Source: Lysobacterales bacterium | GTDB lineage: Bacteria; Pseudomonadota; Gammaproteobacteria; Xanthomonadales; SZUA-36 | Direction of reading: 5' to 3' | DNA length: 6,627 nt | Assembly: GCA_021648045.1 (NCBI GenBank) | Contig: JAKITM010000118.1 | Coordinates: 1 to 6,627, forward strand | Part shown: positions 1-6,465 of the stretch, piece after piece | How positions within the stretch are numbered: position 1 is the first letter of the stretch | Layout: each line of letters opens with the position of its first letter | The notes under the pieces: model-generated | Seen by the model: only the letters and a program-made list of their open reading frames with translations | Database searches by the model: none | What the model was told of the DNA's origin: nothing | Made by a program: the position numbers and the translations under genes

Positions 1-82
1 CATCAGCGAACAACCGAATGGTCTGTTCCCGATTGTGTTGCTGCACTTCGGTGCTGCGCTTTCTGGCATCTGTTCTAAGCAT
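1..82 (-). CDS. IS630-like transposase, N-terminal fragment running off the left edge
   Basis: The ATG is at 82 and the frame stays open to base 1, giving 27 codons that begin MLRTDARKRSTEVQQHNREQ. From memory, IS630-family transposases commonly start with a (L/M)xTDARK...R..A(I/V)xL... segment leading into a helix-turn-helix that binds the terminal repeat. Only this start is present, so the DDE catalytic domain cannot be checked. The gene points outward, away from the cargo. A TATAAT hexamer ends 7 bases before the ATG, and there is no normally spaced Shine-Dalgarno sequence. It is identical to the copy at the right edge. Confidence 0.6.
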   Translation of the reverse strand, partial: MLRTDARKRSTEVQQHNREQTIRLFAD

Positions 83-124
83 GCTCCCGATTATAACATC
101 TTGGGTATTTGAATGCTAGGTTAA
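1..124 (-). mobile_element. Left IS copy (IS630-like), inner end, partial
   Basis: Bases 1-126 match the reverse complement of 6501-6626 without a mismatch; the two flanks diverge immediately inside base 126. The element's tip reads TTAACCTAGCATTC (minus strand from 124) and is preceded by TA at 125-126. This fits the TA target duplication of IS630/Tc1-mariner-type elements. The rest of the IS, including its other terminal repeat, lies beyond base 1. The IS630 assignment comes from the transposase N-terminus and the TA flank; only the tip is visible, so family placement is moderate. Confidence 0.75.
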
Positions 125-244
125 TAATACACTCGTGATTAGCACTAATATTGCTTTGTTATTTACCGATTTTAAATCAATCGTTAACTCTTCTTTTTTA
201 AAATCTTTGGATTCAAACATTATTGTGAGTTCTCTCTTACTCAT
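116..244 (-). pseudogene. Small ORF cut by the left IS copy
   Basis: On the minus strand an ATG at 244 opens a 42-codon frame beginning MSKRELTIMFESKDFKKEEL and ending in a hydrophobic run, NNKAILVLITSVL. About 40 codons (244-125) are host sequence. The last codons, TTA ACC TAG, come from the IS tip, so the stop lies inside the IS. The charged N-terminal part followed by the start of what looks like a membrane helix reads like a real protein N-terminus truncated by insertion. It lies 39 bases downstream of the beta-helix gene on the same strand and could have been its operon partner. There is no clear Shine-Dalgarno sequence, and an in-frame TAA upstream rules out a much longer N-terminus. 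I do not recognise the family. Confidence 0.4.
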
Positions 245-283
245 AAATAGGGGATTACTTTAGCTACTAACCAGTAACTCCGT

Positions 284-1711
284 TTAGTGCTCGAAACCAT
301 TCTGAAAGAGTAGTTCCGGATTACTATTGTCAAAGAATTCAAAAGCACCCATATCCAGCAAACCATCAACCGGGCGTAGCTCAACATTTTGATGCTCTAG
401 GTATTGTTGAAGTATTTGATGTGCTGGCAAAACGGCTGGCATAAGGTTCCCGGCTGAGTTTCTAGCAGCTGATGTGCTCTGCAAAGCAAATTGTTGATTG
501 CCAAAATCAAGAAACAGCGGATCGCTTGCTTCGATATTGTTGCCATTGTCATTTACCGTACCCGCTGGTGAACAGTGACAGTCACGCCAGCCGGATTTTA
601 ACCAGTTATTGTTGAGGTTTAAGCTGCCACTGCCGTCAATCATGGCCAAAGAGCTGCCGCTTGCAGTATTAAATATAATGTTATTAAAAACATGTGCGGT
701 TTCATCATTACTAGACAAGCGCAGCAGTGTTGTAGTCCCGGAACGAGTGGATATAATCGTATTATTGAACAGATACAGATTACCTTTGCGGTAGTCATTC
801 AGGGTTCCGCTGTCACCGCCATAATGAATAATTTGTGAGTTTCCCGCACCATTCGGTTCAATTAAAACATTACCGTAGACAAAAGTTTCAGCATAGGCAG
901 GGTGATTGACCAAAACCGATGAATCCTCAGCATCAACTAAGTCTAGCTGGCGATTACCACTTTCTATCCAGTTATATCGAACCACCAGGCCGGCGGAACG
1001 ATCTTTCAAATTGTTGCCTAAAGCGCCACTTCTTAATGGCCCAAAGCGATTGTATTGATATGTGATGTTGATAGCCGCTGTGTAGGCATTGTGCTCAAAA
1101 AACCTGCCAACAATGCCATTGTCGTAAATATGGTTACCTTCAACCAGGATGTTTTCAGTCTGGCCCCCATTTGCACCTATAAAGAGCCCATTTCCTGAAT
1201 CTCTCAGGGTGAGATTACGGATGGTTAAATTTGCTGCTTTTTCTACAAATAAGCTAGCTGCATTATTTGAATATGTAGCAATATTGCCATTATCATCGGT
1301 GAATTGATAGGCTGGGCGCGCAGAGCGAATCTCCAGATTTTCAATAATTATATATTGTGGCAAGCCATCGGCTGGATTATTTGAGCCACCAATTTTTATA
1401 ACGCCACGCGTCTCATTCCAGTAATTCAAACCGGCAACTGTTACCGCATTATTGCCATCAATTACCGGTTGTTGTCCAAATTCGTTGCTTACTCCGATAA
1501 TTGAAATGGGTTGGCTGGCAGAACCCACACGGTTAATCACCCACTTTTCTCTATAGGGCGCAGCACGCCAATGAATATAAACAGTATCGCCTGCAGTGAG
1601 TGTTGCCCAAGGGGCATCAGCAATATTCTTCAACGCATAGTCCGGGCCAATATTGTAGTCGGCGCTATGCACTAAGCTGGTAAACAGTAGTAGAAAAATT
1701 AATAGCTTCAC
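284..1711 (-). CDS. Secreted right-handed parallel beta-helix repeat protein
   Basis: This 475-residue exported protein probably acts on or binds extracellular polysaccharide. Residues 1-16 form a signal peptide (MK, a Leu/Ile/Phe-rich core, VHS before Ala17). From about residue 70 to 370 there are short Asn/Ile/Val-rich coils typical of pectate-lyase-like beta-helices: IIENLEIRS (122-130), NLTIRNLTLRDSGNG (161-175), NILVEGNHIYDNG (187-199), VVRYNWIESGN (243-253), LYLFNNTII (312-320) and VFNNIIFN (341-348). The C-terminal part, DPLFLD...FALQSTSAARNSAG...RPVDGLLDMGAFEF (397-459), matches the common ending of proteins of the choice-of-anchor Q / beta-helix type. It is followed by a tail ending LLFQNGFEH. 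No specific lyase catalytic set is evident, so the substrate is unknown. The start is GTG, chosen because it has an AAGGAG ribosome site 10 bases upstream and begins the signal peptide. Confidence 0.85.
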   Translation of the reverse strand: MKLLIFLLLFTSLVHSADYNIGPDYALKNIADAPWATLTAGDTVYIHWRAAPYREKWVINRVGSASQPISIIGVSNEFGQQPVIDGNNAVTVAGLNYWNETRGVIKIGGSNNPADGLPQYIIIENLEIRSARPAYQFTDDNGNIATYSNNAASLFVEKAANLTIRNLTLRDSGNGLFIGANGGQTENILVEGNHIYDNGIVGRFFEHNAYTAAINITYQYNRFGPLRSGALGNNLKDRSAGLVVRYNWIESGNRQLDLVDAEDSSVLVNHPAYAETFVYGNVLIEPNGAGNSQIIHYGGDSGTLNDYRKGNLYLFNNTIISTRSGTTTLLRLSSNDETAHVFNNIIFNTASGSSLAMIDGSGSLNLNNNWLKSGWRDCHCSPAGTVNDNGNNIEASDPLFLDFGNQQFALQSTSAARNSAGNLMPAVLPAHQILQQYLEHQNVELRPVDGLLDMGAFEFFDNSNPELLFQNGFEH

Positions 1712-1721
1712 TCTATTAGGA

Positions 1722-1727
1722 CTCCTT
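1722..1727 (-). promoter_or_regulatory. Ribosome binding site fixing the GTG start of the beta-helix gene
   Basis: Read on the minus strand, this is AAGGAG, followed by TCCTAATAGA and the GTG at 1711. The 10-base spacing is slightly long but acceptable. No in-frame ATG lies between this site and the signal peptide, so it supports GTG as the true start. Confidence 0.65.
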
Positions 1728-1795
1728 TCCAGTGAATGATTTTACTCCAAGAAAACAAAAAAAGGACAAACAGGAGTGATCTTCAGTCATACTCT

Positions 1796-1801
1796 ATTAT
1801 A
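1796..1801 (-). promoter_or_regulatory. Possible -10 element upstream of the beta-helix gene
   Basis: A perfect TATAAT on the minus strand lies 84 bases before the GTG start. The hexamer 17 bases further upstream reads AAATCT, which is a poor -35, so only the -10 is supported. Between this and the gene is a minus-strand T-rich stretch around 1752-1768. Confidence 0.3.
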
Positions 1802-1881
1802 TTGTTAATTGCCAGATTAGATTTTTCTATCCGGTACTTACCCGCGGAGAACCACTTGAGTGCTTTGATACATAATAATTT

Positions 1882-2310
1882 TTAGGCTTCATCAATTGCC
1901 TTTGAAAGCTCATCTTTGTATTCAGCTTCTGATGTTTTGTAATGATAGTCTGACATAGCTAGCTGTGCCTTTGATACAAACGATGCTGCGATTTCTCTAT
2001 CTTTCCGTGCTATGCGAAGCTTCACTTCACCGGCATCCGGTGCAGGTAGTTTCTGTGCGAGCATAAAATTGCTTAGTCGTAGCTTTAGTTTGTTGCCGAA
2101 AATACTCTTTTGAAAACTGATTTCCGCAATATCTTCAAACCCAACAACCACCTGTTTTACTTCTGATTTTAATAATCCGATCATCGAGTCTTTTGTAAAA
2201 AATTCAAAAACCAGCGAGTTGTCATTTATTTTTAGGCAACCCTCCGTAACGGCAAATCCTTCATAAGTATCATTATTCTTAAATGGCAAACTCAAGCTGG
2301 TATTGGTCAT
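1882..2310 (-). CDS. Conserved hypothetical 142-residue protein, possible bacterial PH-like domain
   Basis: This is a soluble protein without a signal peptide or membrane segment. Residues 33-81 alternate hydrophobic and charged positions as a beta-sandwich would: LVFEFFTKDSMIGLLKS (33-49), VKQVVVGFEDIAEISFQKS (51-69) and FGNKLKLRLS (71-80). The segment GEVKLRIARKDRE (94-106) is followed by a long helix and a Lys/Glu-rich tail. I recall uncharacterised proteins with the same order (F-x-T-x-D...K-x-V-x-x-V...G-x-x-x-L-x-L-R...L-R-I-A-R-x-D-R-E). The layout suggests a PH/GRAM-like fold, but this is inference and no biochemical role can be assigned. The ATG at 2310 follows a weak AGAGA ribosome site. 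The gene stands alone, with 170 bases to the next gene and 183 bases from the previous one. Confidence 0.75.
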   Translation of the reverse strand: MTNTSLSLPFKNNDTYEGFAVTEGCLKINDNSLVFEFFTKDSMIGLLKSEVKQVVVGFEDIAEISFQKSIFGNKLKLRLSNFMLAQKLPAPDAGEVKLRIARKDREIAASFVSKAQLAMSDYHYKTSEAEYKDELSKAIDEA

Positions 2311-2354
2311 AAGTATCTCTTAGTTTCTAGTAGCGTGTGCAGTTCACAGCTATA

Positions 2355-2383
2355 AATTTAGCGTATTTACCAAAGTGCGTCAA
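2355..2383 (-). promoter_or_regulatory. Putative sigma70 promoter for the 142-residue protein
   Basis: On the minus strand, TTGACG (2383-2378) is separated by exactly 17 bases from TAAATT (2360-2355). The -35 matches 5 of 6 consensus positions and the -10 matches 4 of 6. Transcription would start near 2347, giving a leader of about 37 bases before the ATG at 2310. This suggests the gene is transcribed separately from the upstream epimerase gene. Confidence 0.4.
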
Positions 2384-2493
2384 CGCGGTGTTCAACAGAG
2401 CTAGGTATGTGTGGGGGGCTTAGTTGATGTAGGCCACATTATCGGCAGCAATTCTCAGTATTGAGGTTTAACCCAAATGACCCAGCACTCACT

Positions 2494-3492
2494 TTAATCA
2501 CCACTTTCATCAACTGGATAAGGTCCATCGGTAAAAGTTATATCCTCATGATAACCTTTGGATTGAATTAATCGTGTCAATTCACTGCGATAATCATTGC
2601 CTGATTTAAGGCTATTAAGTATATGTTGAAAATCATATTGGGGGTTCCACCCCAACTCTTCCTTTGCTTTGGTATTGACATACACCCGCCCTATATTAGG
2701 AAACATTTGCCAATTATTGGTGGCGTATAGTTTTTGAAAATCTGGAAAATATTTTGTTACTACTTTTGGTGCATTTGATTGCAAATCTATCAAGTCCGAT
2801 TTAGAAAAAGGTGAGCTAGCACTTATAATATACTTGCCATAACCAATATCTGATGCTTTTTCCATGGCAAGAATATGCGCCTCAACAATATCAGCAACAT
2901 CCACTCGGCGAAAGAGAAATTCATTGGCCTTAATATTAGCATCTACATAACTTTCCCTCATGCCCTTATCATCATCACTCTCGGGGAAGAAACGCGATGT
3001 TTTAAGAACCACACAAGGTAACTGATGATTACGGAAAAATAGTTGGCATAAGTTCTCTGCTGCAATTTTTGTCACACCATAGATGTTTTTAGCTTGCGGC
3101 GAGAGGTCTTCATTCACCCATATAGCTGGTTTATCTGTAGCTGGGCGCAGGCTATCGCCAAAGGTACTAGTGGTACTGGTAAATATAAATGACTTAATAT
3201 TTTGAAGCTTTGATTGTTCGAGTAAATTCAAGGTTCCTGTTACATTGGTATCGATAAAATCTTGCTTGCTGTGAGTCACTACATGAGGTTTGTGCAAGGT
3301 TGCTGTATGCATAACCACATCAACTTCATACATCGCCTTTTTGACTGTTTCTATATCGGCGATTGAACCCACAATATCAGTAAATTTTGATGGTTGAATA
3401 TCAATACCAAACACTTGAAACTTTAAAGCCTTTAACGCGCGGACCAATGCTTCCCCTAAATGCCCGCTGCTTCCTGTTATTAATATTTTCAT
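2494..3492 (-). CDS. NAD-dependent epimerase/dehydratase family protein (extended SDR)
   Basis: This 332-residue cytoplasmic oxidoreductase has the normal length for extended short-chain dehydrogenases. The Rossmann glycine motif TGSSGHLG spans residues 6-13. Asp31 at the end of beta-2 (FGID) points to NAD(H) over NADP(H). DTNVTGTLNLLE (81-92) is the conserved helix after beta-4. The catalytic set is probably Thr107 (in FTSTTSTFG), Tyr138 and Lys142 (YGVTK). The substrate half contains SRFFPESDDD (166-175), where many sugar epimerases have RxxNxYGP. The C-terminus ends with FTDGPYPVDESGD. I recall this variant as an uncharacterised subgroup; the substrate may be a sugar nucleotide or another small carbonyl compound. 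The start is fixed because the Rossmann strand begins at residue 2, although no Shine-Dalgarno sequence is visible (the leader is AAAAAATTT). It lies 121 bases downstream of the small membrane protein gene on the same strand. Confidence 0.88.
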   Translation of the reverse strand: MKILITGSSGHLGEALVRALKALKFQVFGIDIQPSKFTDIVGSIADIETVKKAMYEVDVVMHTATLHKPHVVTHSKQDFIDTNVTGTLNLLEQSKLQNIKSFIFTSTTSTFGDSLRPATDKPAIWVNEDLSPQAKNIYGVTKIAAENLCQLFFRNHQLPCVVLKTSRFFPESDDDKGMRESYVDANIKANEFLFRRVDVADIVEAHILAMEKASDIGYGKYIISASSPFSKSDLIDLQSNAPKVVTKYFPDFQKLYATNNWQMFPNIGRVYVNTKAKEELGWNPQYDFQHILNSLKSGNDYRSELTRLIQSKGYHEDITFTDGPYPVDESGD

Positions 3493-3554
3493 AAATTTTT
3501 TACTACTGTCTCGTTAGCTTTTATCGCAAACTGTGAGGTAGAGAATAGCACTAA

Positions 3555-3570
3555 GATAAAGGGATTTATC
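3555..3570. repeat. Small AT-rich inverted repeat between the epimerase and membrane-protein genes
   Basis: GATAAA-GGGA-TTTATC is a perfect 6-base stem with a 4-base loop, located 43 bases downstream of the 74-residue membrane-protein gene. It has no U-tract on the minus strand, so it is not a convincing intrinsic terminator. It could be an operator or a weak RNA hairpin. Confidence 0.25.
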
Positions 3571-3613
3571 ATATTTTCTATATGACGAACCCACTACTCT
3601 GGCTCAAATTATA

Positions 3614-3838
3614 TTAATCCATTTTCTTTGGAAAAAATACATTTGATAAGAACATAAGGAAAAAAGTGGTTATAAACGCTATTCCAATCACTGGAATACT
3701 TAGCCCATAGAATTTTCCGATAATCATCGATACAATGAGATTGATACCTGCCCAGACCCAACCGCGTTTTTTGTCGGCTTCCGCGATCTGGAAGACTACC
3801 ATCGTTGCGGCGATCATTAGATAAAACCCTATACCCAT
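3614..3838 (-). CDS. Small hypothetical integral membrane protein (74 aa)
   Basis: This short protein is almost entirely membrane-embedded. Hydrophobic segments lie at about residues 2-18, 27-41 and 45-68. The charged loop EADKKRGW (20-27) separates the first two, and the C-terminal tail is PKKMD. By the positive-inside tendency, the loop and the tail would be cytoplasmic. The ATG has a good ribosome site (GAGG on the minus strand, 3847-3844, 5 bases upstream). It begins 60 bases after the stop of the TonB-C-like gene, so the two are probably co-transcribed. I do not recognise a family, and the small size gives little to work with. Confidence 0.7.
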   Translation of the reverse strand: MGIGFYLMIAATMVVFQIAEADKKRGWVWAGINLIVSMIIGKFYGLSIPVIGIAFITTFFLMFLSNVFFPKKMD

Positions 3839-3898
3839 TAGACCCTCAAACCACCTTTTTTACGACTAATCATTAGGGCATGGTTAAACTTCCAACAA

Positions 3899-4375
3899 TC
3901 ATTCACTCTCAGATTCTTCCGCCAATATCTTATTAGCCGCATCTGTACATTTGTCTGACAGGTTTTCTCTTTTCTCATCATTTGACTTCGTGTTATCGCC
4001 GAGAAGCTGATAAGTAAATGTATTGCTTGTATATACAGCTTCACGCGCTATATTTTCTTCAGATGGTTCGTACAAAAACTGTTTAGCTGCCTGTATTGAT
4101 GAACGATCAAAGAGCCACTTTGGATAAGCAACTACTACCCGATGATTACTGGTTGTGCCATCAGGCTCGATACTATAAAGAACTGTCGCACAACCCATTT
4201 TGCCCTTAATCGACGCCCGCGATGGATAGATTGGTGCAACTTTCTTCACACTAAGCCAGTAATCATTCGACTGATCACTGGGTATAAATAGGACAGTTTC
4301 TAACTCCTGCGCCACGATGTTTGCTGATACCAGTAAAGTAAAGCCTAGTGTTATCGTTAAGATGTTAGATTTCAT
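3899..4375 (-). CDS. Secreted protein with TonB C-terminal-like domain
   Basis: This is a 158-residue periplasmic protein. Residues 1-22 form a signal peptide (MKSNILTITLGFTLLVSANIVA, cut before QE). Residues about 47-125 follow the TonB_C pattern: APIYPSRASIKGKMGCATVLY (47-67, with the Y-P pair at 50-51 and glycines at 58 and 61), then IEPDGTTSNHRVV (69-81), YPKWLFDRSSIQAAKQFLYEP (84-104) and TYQLL (121-125). Genuine TonB proteins keep an N-terminal membrane anchor and a Pro-rich spacer. Here the anchor is replaced by a cleavable signal and there is no spacer, so energy coupling through ExbB/D is unlikely. The acidic tail ends EESESE. Cys62 and Cys143 could form a disulfide. The ATG is preceded by AAGGGA at 6 bases. 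It heads a likely two-gene unit with the small membrane protein. Confidence 0.75.
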   Translation of the reverse strand: MKSNILTITLGFTLLVSANIVAQELETVLFIPSDQSNDYWLSVKKVAPIYPSRASIKGKMGCATVLYSIEPDGTTSNHRVVVAYPKWLFDRSSIQAAKQFLYEPSEENIAREAVYTSNTFTYQLLGDNTKSNDEKRENLSDKCTDAANKILAEESESE

Positions 4376-4649
4376 TATTGTTCCCTTGAGCTCGTGAAAA
4401 TAAAGTCATGAATTTATTTATCTATTAAGCCTACCATACAGACATATATAAAAATGCAGAGACTTACCAATAGAGTGTAGTGAAATATTTATACCGGATC
4501 CCTTGGAATGTAGACTTACATCAAACGGCGGCAGATAGCTAGTCAGCGCCACCTCAAATTAAATGGCAAAAATATCAATGCCGCTACAATTAGGTATACT
4601 TCTGTTAAATATAGAATATTAATAATATAGCGGGGAATGGGAATTGGGC
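4376..4649. promoter_or_regulatory. Divergent intergenic region between the TonB-C-like and transporter genes
   Basis: Promoters for both neighbours must lie in this AT-rich 274-base stretch, but neither is clear. Toward the transporter, TATACT (4596-4601) is a fair -10 with a poor -35 (ATATCA) 17 bases before it. Toward the TonB-C-like gene, TTGGTA followed after 16 bases by TATATA on the minus strand is the best pair I see. ATGTA-gact-TACAT (4508-4521) is a small inverted repeat that could be an operator. No small ORF or RNA gene is apparent. Confidence 0.3.
4639..4642 (+). promoter_or_regulatory. Ribosome binding site for the transporter
   Basis: GGGA lies 7 bases before the ATG at 4650. 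A second purine run, GGGGA (4632-4636), sits 7 bases before an in-frame TTG at 4644. The two spacings are equal, so I prefer the ATG. Confidence 0.45.
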
Positions 4650-6014
4650 ATGAAAGATAACAATAAGAATAAGAATACACCAGCGTCATCAAAAGGTTTT
4701 AAATGGGGGCCTTTTACAGCAAGATTGCCATTCATTCATATGCGCATCGAATGGCCAGAATTAGCCCAAGGAGTAGTGGTCGCGGCATCGACAGGACTCG
4801 CATTAACGCCGCTTTTAATGACTGCATTTGGGCTGACATTTGAAGAAGCCATCACCATTTCCATATTTCACACTATCTTAATCTCCTCCCATGTAGTTCT
4901 TTTTGGCGAGCCCTTCGCACCAGGCTGGGTAACCCCTGCACTGCCGTTGGTGCTGGCTTTTGTTTTGGGTGGTTATGATACGCCAGTCGAGCGCTTCCAA
5001 ATGATGACGGCTTTGTCCCTAAATCTTGCAGGCCTTATGTTTTTTCTTGGCATTACCGGCCTTGGTAAGAAGCTCATTTTGCATATCCCAACGGCGATAA
5101 AAGCCGGGATTATACTTGGGGCTGCCTTATCTGCGTTCAAGCGGGTTTTTGTGGATGATTTTAAAACTATAGAAGCAATGCCAGTTTCCATGACATTGGC
5201 GTTAATAACATGCCTAGTCGTTTCTTTTTCTATTCCTTTTCAAGCCTTGAAATTAAAACACAAAAGCATAGCCATAATTGCTAGCCTTGGATTATTGCCA
5301 GGCTTCATTATTGCGGGGGTTGTTGGGGCGTATCTAGAGGAGATAACATTTGATATCCAGTGGGGGCTATTGGTACCACCAGTTAGTGACCTGATGAATA
5401 AAGTCTCGCCTTTTTACATTGGCTGGCCACCGTTGTCCTTTTACATTGAAGCAATCCCGCTTACTATAATCACCTATACCATTGTTTTTGGAGACTTGCT
5501 GACCGGCGTTGCCATTATTAAGGAGGCTGAAAAATCGCGGCCAGATGACAAGCTGGACTTTGATACAAGCCGATCCCACATTATTATTGCGATCAGAAAT
5601 GCAATAATGGGCGTTGTGGCACCTTTTTTCCCAACACAAGGGTGCTTATGGGCGGGCGTACATGTCGTGGTTGTCAAAAGATGGGCAGAGGGTAAGGATA
5701 AGATGGAAACCCTTATTGGGGGACTCAGCGCCTACTACTTATACGGCCTTCCGTTTTTATTGCTTTTATTACCCGTGGTGACTTTCTTAAAACCATTCAT
5801 GCCCATTGCTCTAGTACTTACACTAATTTTAACCGGCTTTGCCTGTGCTTATGTAGCCTTATCTATGCCAAAGGGTCCAGAAGAAAAGGGCGTTATGCTG
5901 CTCACGGCATTCTTCTTAGTATTTTTTGCCCCTTGGGTTGGCTTGGTTGTAGGTGTTATAGCCGTTCTGTTACTGTTGGGCACAAAGGAATTTAAACTTA
6001 AGGCAACGGAGTAA
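4650..6014 (+). CDS. Polytopic membrane transporter, DUF3360-like (NCS2/SulP-type architecture)
   Basis: This is an inner-membrane protein of 454 residues from the ATG (456 if the TTG at 4644 is used). About a dozen hydrophobic segments follow a soluble Lys/Asn-rich N-terminus. Conserved-looking features include GEPFAPGWVTPALPLVLAF (residues about 86-104), IPTAIKAGIILGAALSA (about 146-162), VFGDLLTGVAI (about 279-289) and RNAIMGVVAPFFPTQG (about 316-331), followed by WAGVHVV. The G-D-L-x-T-G-V-A segment, then a D-x-x-R loop, then a helix ending PFFPTQG with AGVHV after it, recalls the substrate-site half of uracil/xanthine permeases and SulP anion transporters. I recall the DUF3360 family of Vibrio-like bacteria as the closest match, though somewhat longer. 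The substrate is unknown; a nucleobase or an organic/inorganic anion is inference. It stands alone on the plus strand, divergent from the TonB-C-like gene. Confidence 0.8.
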   Translation: MKDNNKNKNTPASSKGFKWGPFTARLPFIHMRIEWPELAQGVVVAASTGLALTPLLMTAFGLTFEEAITISIFHTILISSHVVLFGEPFAPGWVTPALPLVLAFVLGGYDTPVERFQMMTALSLNLAGLMFFLGITGLGKKLILHIPTAIKAGIILGAALSAFKRVFVDDFKTIEAMPVSMTLALITCLVVSFSIPFQALKLKHKSIAIIASLGLLPGFIIAGVVGAYLEEITFDIQWGLLVPPVSDLMNKVSPFYIGWPPLSFYIEAIPLTIITYTIVFGDLLTGVAIIKEAEKSRPDDKLDFDTSRSHIIIAIRNAIMGVVAPFFPTQGCLWAGVHVVVVKRWAEGKDKMETLIGGLSAYYLYGLPFLLLLLPVVTFLKPFMPIALVLTLILTGFACAYVALSMPKGPEEKGVMLLTAFFLVFFAPWVGLVVGVIAVLLLLGTKEFKLKATE

Positions 6015-6054
6015 GCTTGAAATAGGGAACAAGCCTCAATTAAATCTCGCAGCT

Positions 6055-6070
6055 GGCCAGTCTTTTGGCC
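6055..6070 (+). terminator. Possible terminator hairpin after the transporter
   Basis: GGCCA-GTCTTT-TGGCC forms a 5-bp GC-rich stem 40 bases after the stop codon. Only TTCATGT follows, not a U-run, so it would be a weak intrinsic terminator. A looser stem, GCTTG (6015-6019) with CAAGC (6030-6034), lies just before it. Confidence 0.25.
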
Positions 6071-6143
6071 TTCATGTAAGTGGCTTGCCTGCTATTTGGA
6101 GAAGAAATTATATAACAGAGAAACCAGTAAGCCTGCGATTGGA

Positions 6144-6164
6144 CAACCATTCGTCAACCATTCG
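6144..6164 (+). repeat. Two-copy 10-base direct repeat with 11-base period
   Basis: CAACCATTCG occurs at 6144-6153 and again at 6155-6164 with a single T between. The 11-base period is about one helical turn, so both copies would face the same side of the DNA, as paired operator half-sites do. The period is not a multiple of three, which argues against a coding repeat. Chance is not excluded. Confidence 0.5.
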
Positions 6165-6425
6165 GGGCAAGCACCACATAGAGAATATCCTACACCAGTT
6201 TCAGCATCTAACCGATGATTTCCTTGTTCCTATGCTTTCAATACTCAGACTCACGGGAAAAACCATGCCACTGCCAAGAAAATACTTTATATCTATCACC
6301 AAAACCCCCTACTCATTTGATATCTATCCTTATTAATTACCGTTTATTCTGTAAAAAGCAATATAAAGCGTTTTTTATGTAATGTGGGGTTTTATATTCG
6401 GGAGTACTCATGTATATTGTTTATA

Positions 6426-6440
6426 GGTCATGGATTGACC
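6426..6440. repeat. Perfect inverted repeat GGTCA-N5-TGACC
   Basis: Five-base arms separated by TGGAT lie 30 bases before the ATG at 6470 and 19 bases before its AAGGAGG site. The position suits an operator or a leader hairpin for the cut ORF, but no convincing promoter pair could be placed around it. Confidence 0.3.
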
Positions 6441-6458
6441 AATAGGGAAGTAACGAAC

Positions 6459-6465
6459 AAGGAGG
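6459..6465 (+). promoter_or_regulatory. Strong ribosome binding site before the cut right-hand ORF
   Basis: AAGGAGG is the best Shine-Dalgarno match in the window. It is followed by TTTC and an ATG at 6470, a short but workable 4-base spacing. It is the main reason to believe a gene started here before the IS inserted. Confidence 0.55.

Noticed and set aside
609..794. Plus-strand open frame antisense to the beta-helix gene
   Set aside because: It lies inside a gene with signal peptide, repeats and C-terminal motif on the other strand; it is a shadow frame.
2311..2493. Possible integron attC site or terminator between the epimerase and 142-residue protein genes
   Set aside because: I searched for paired GTTRRRY/RYYYAAC core sites and for a stem with a U-run and found neither. 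A promoter explains the region better.
3838..4044. Minus-strand open frame overlapping the 3' part of the TonB-C-like gene
   Set aside because: It overlaps a gene with a clear signal peptide and domain in another frame; the translation shows no fold-like pattern.
284..4375. A single five-gene minus-strand operon
   Set aside because: Gaps of 121-183 bases around the epimerase and 142-residue protein genes, a promoter-like pair in one gap and a TATAAT in another, and no shared function argue for several units. Only the TonB-C-like and small membrane protein genes are close enough to be a likely operon.
4973..5677. Three minus-strand open frames antisense to the transporter
   Set aside because: They are shadows of a well-supported membrane protein on the plus strand, with no ribosome sites or recognisable domains.
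6085..6336. Plus-strand open frame of 83 codons with a TTG start
   Set aside because: It has no ribosome site, no recognisable domain and an unlikely composition. The frame is also open upstream of the TTG, so the start is arbitrary. It is treated as non-coding or decayed.
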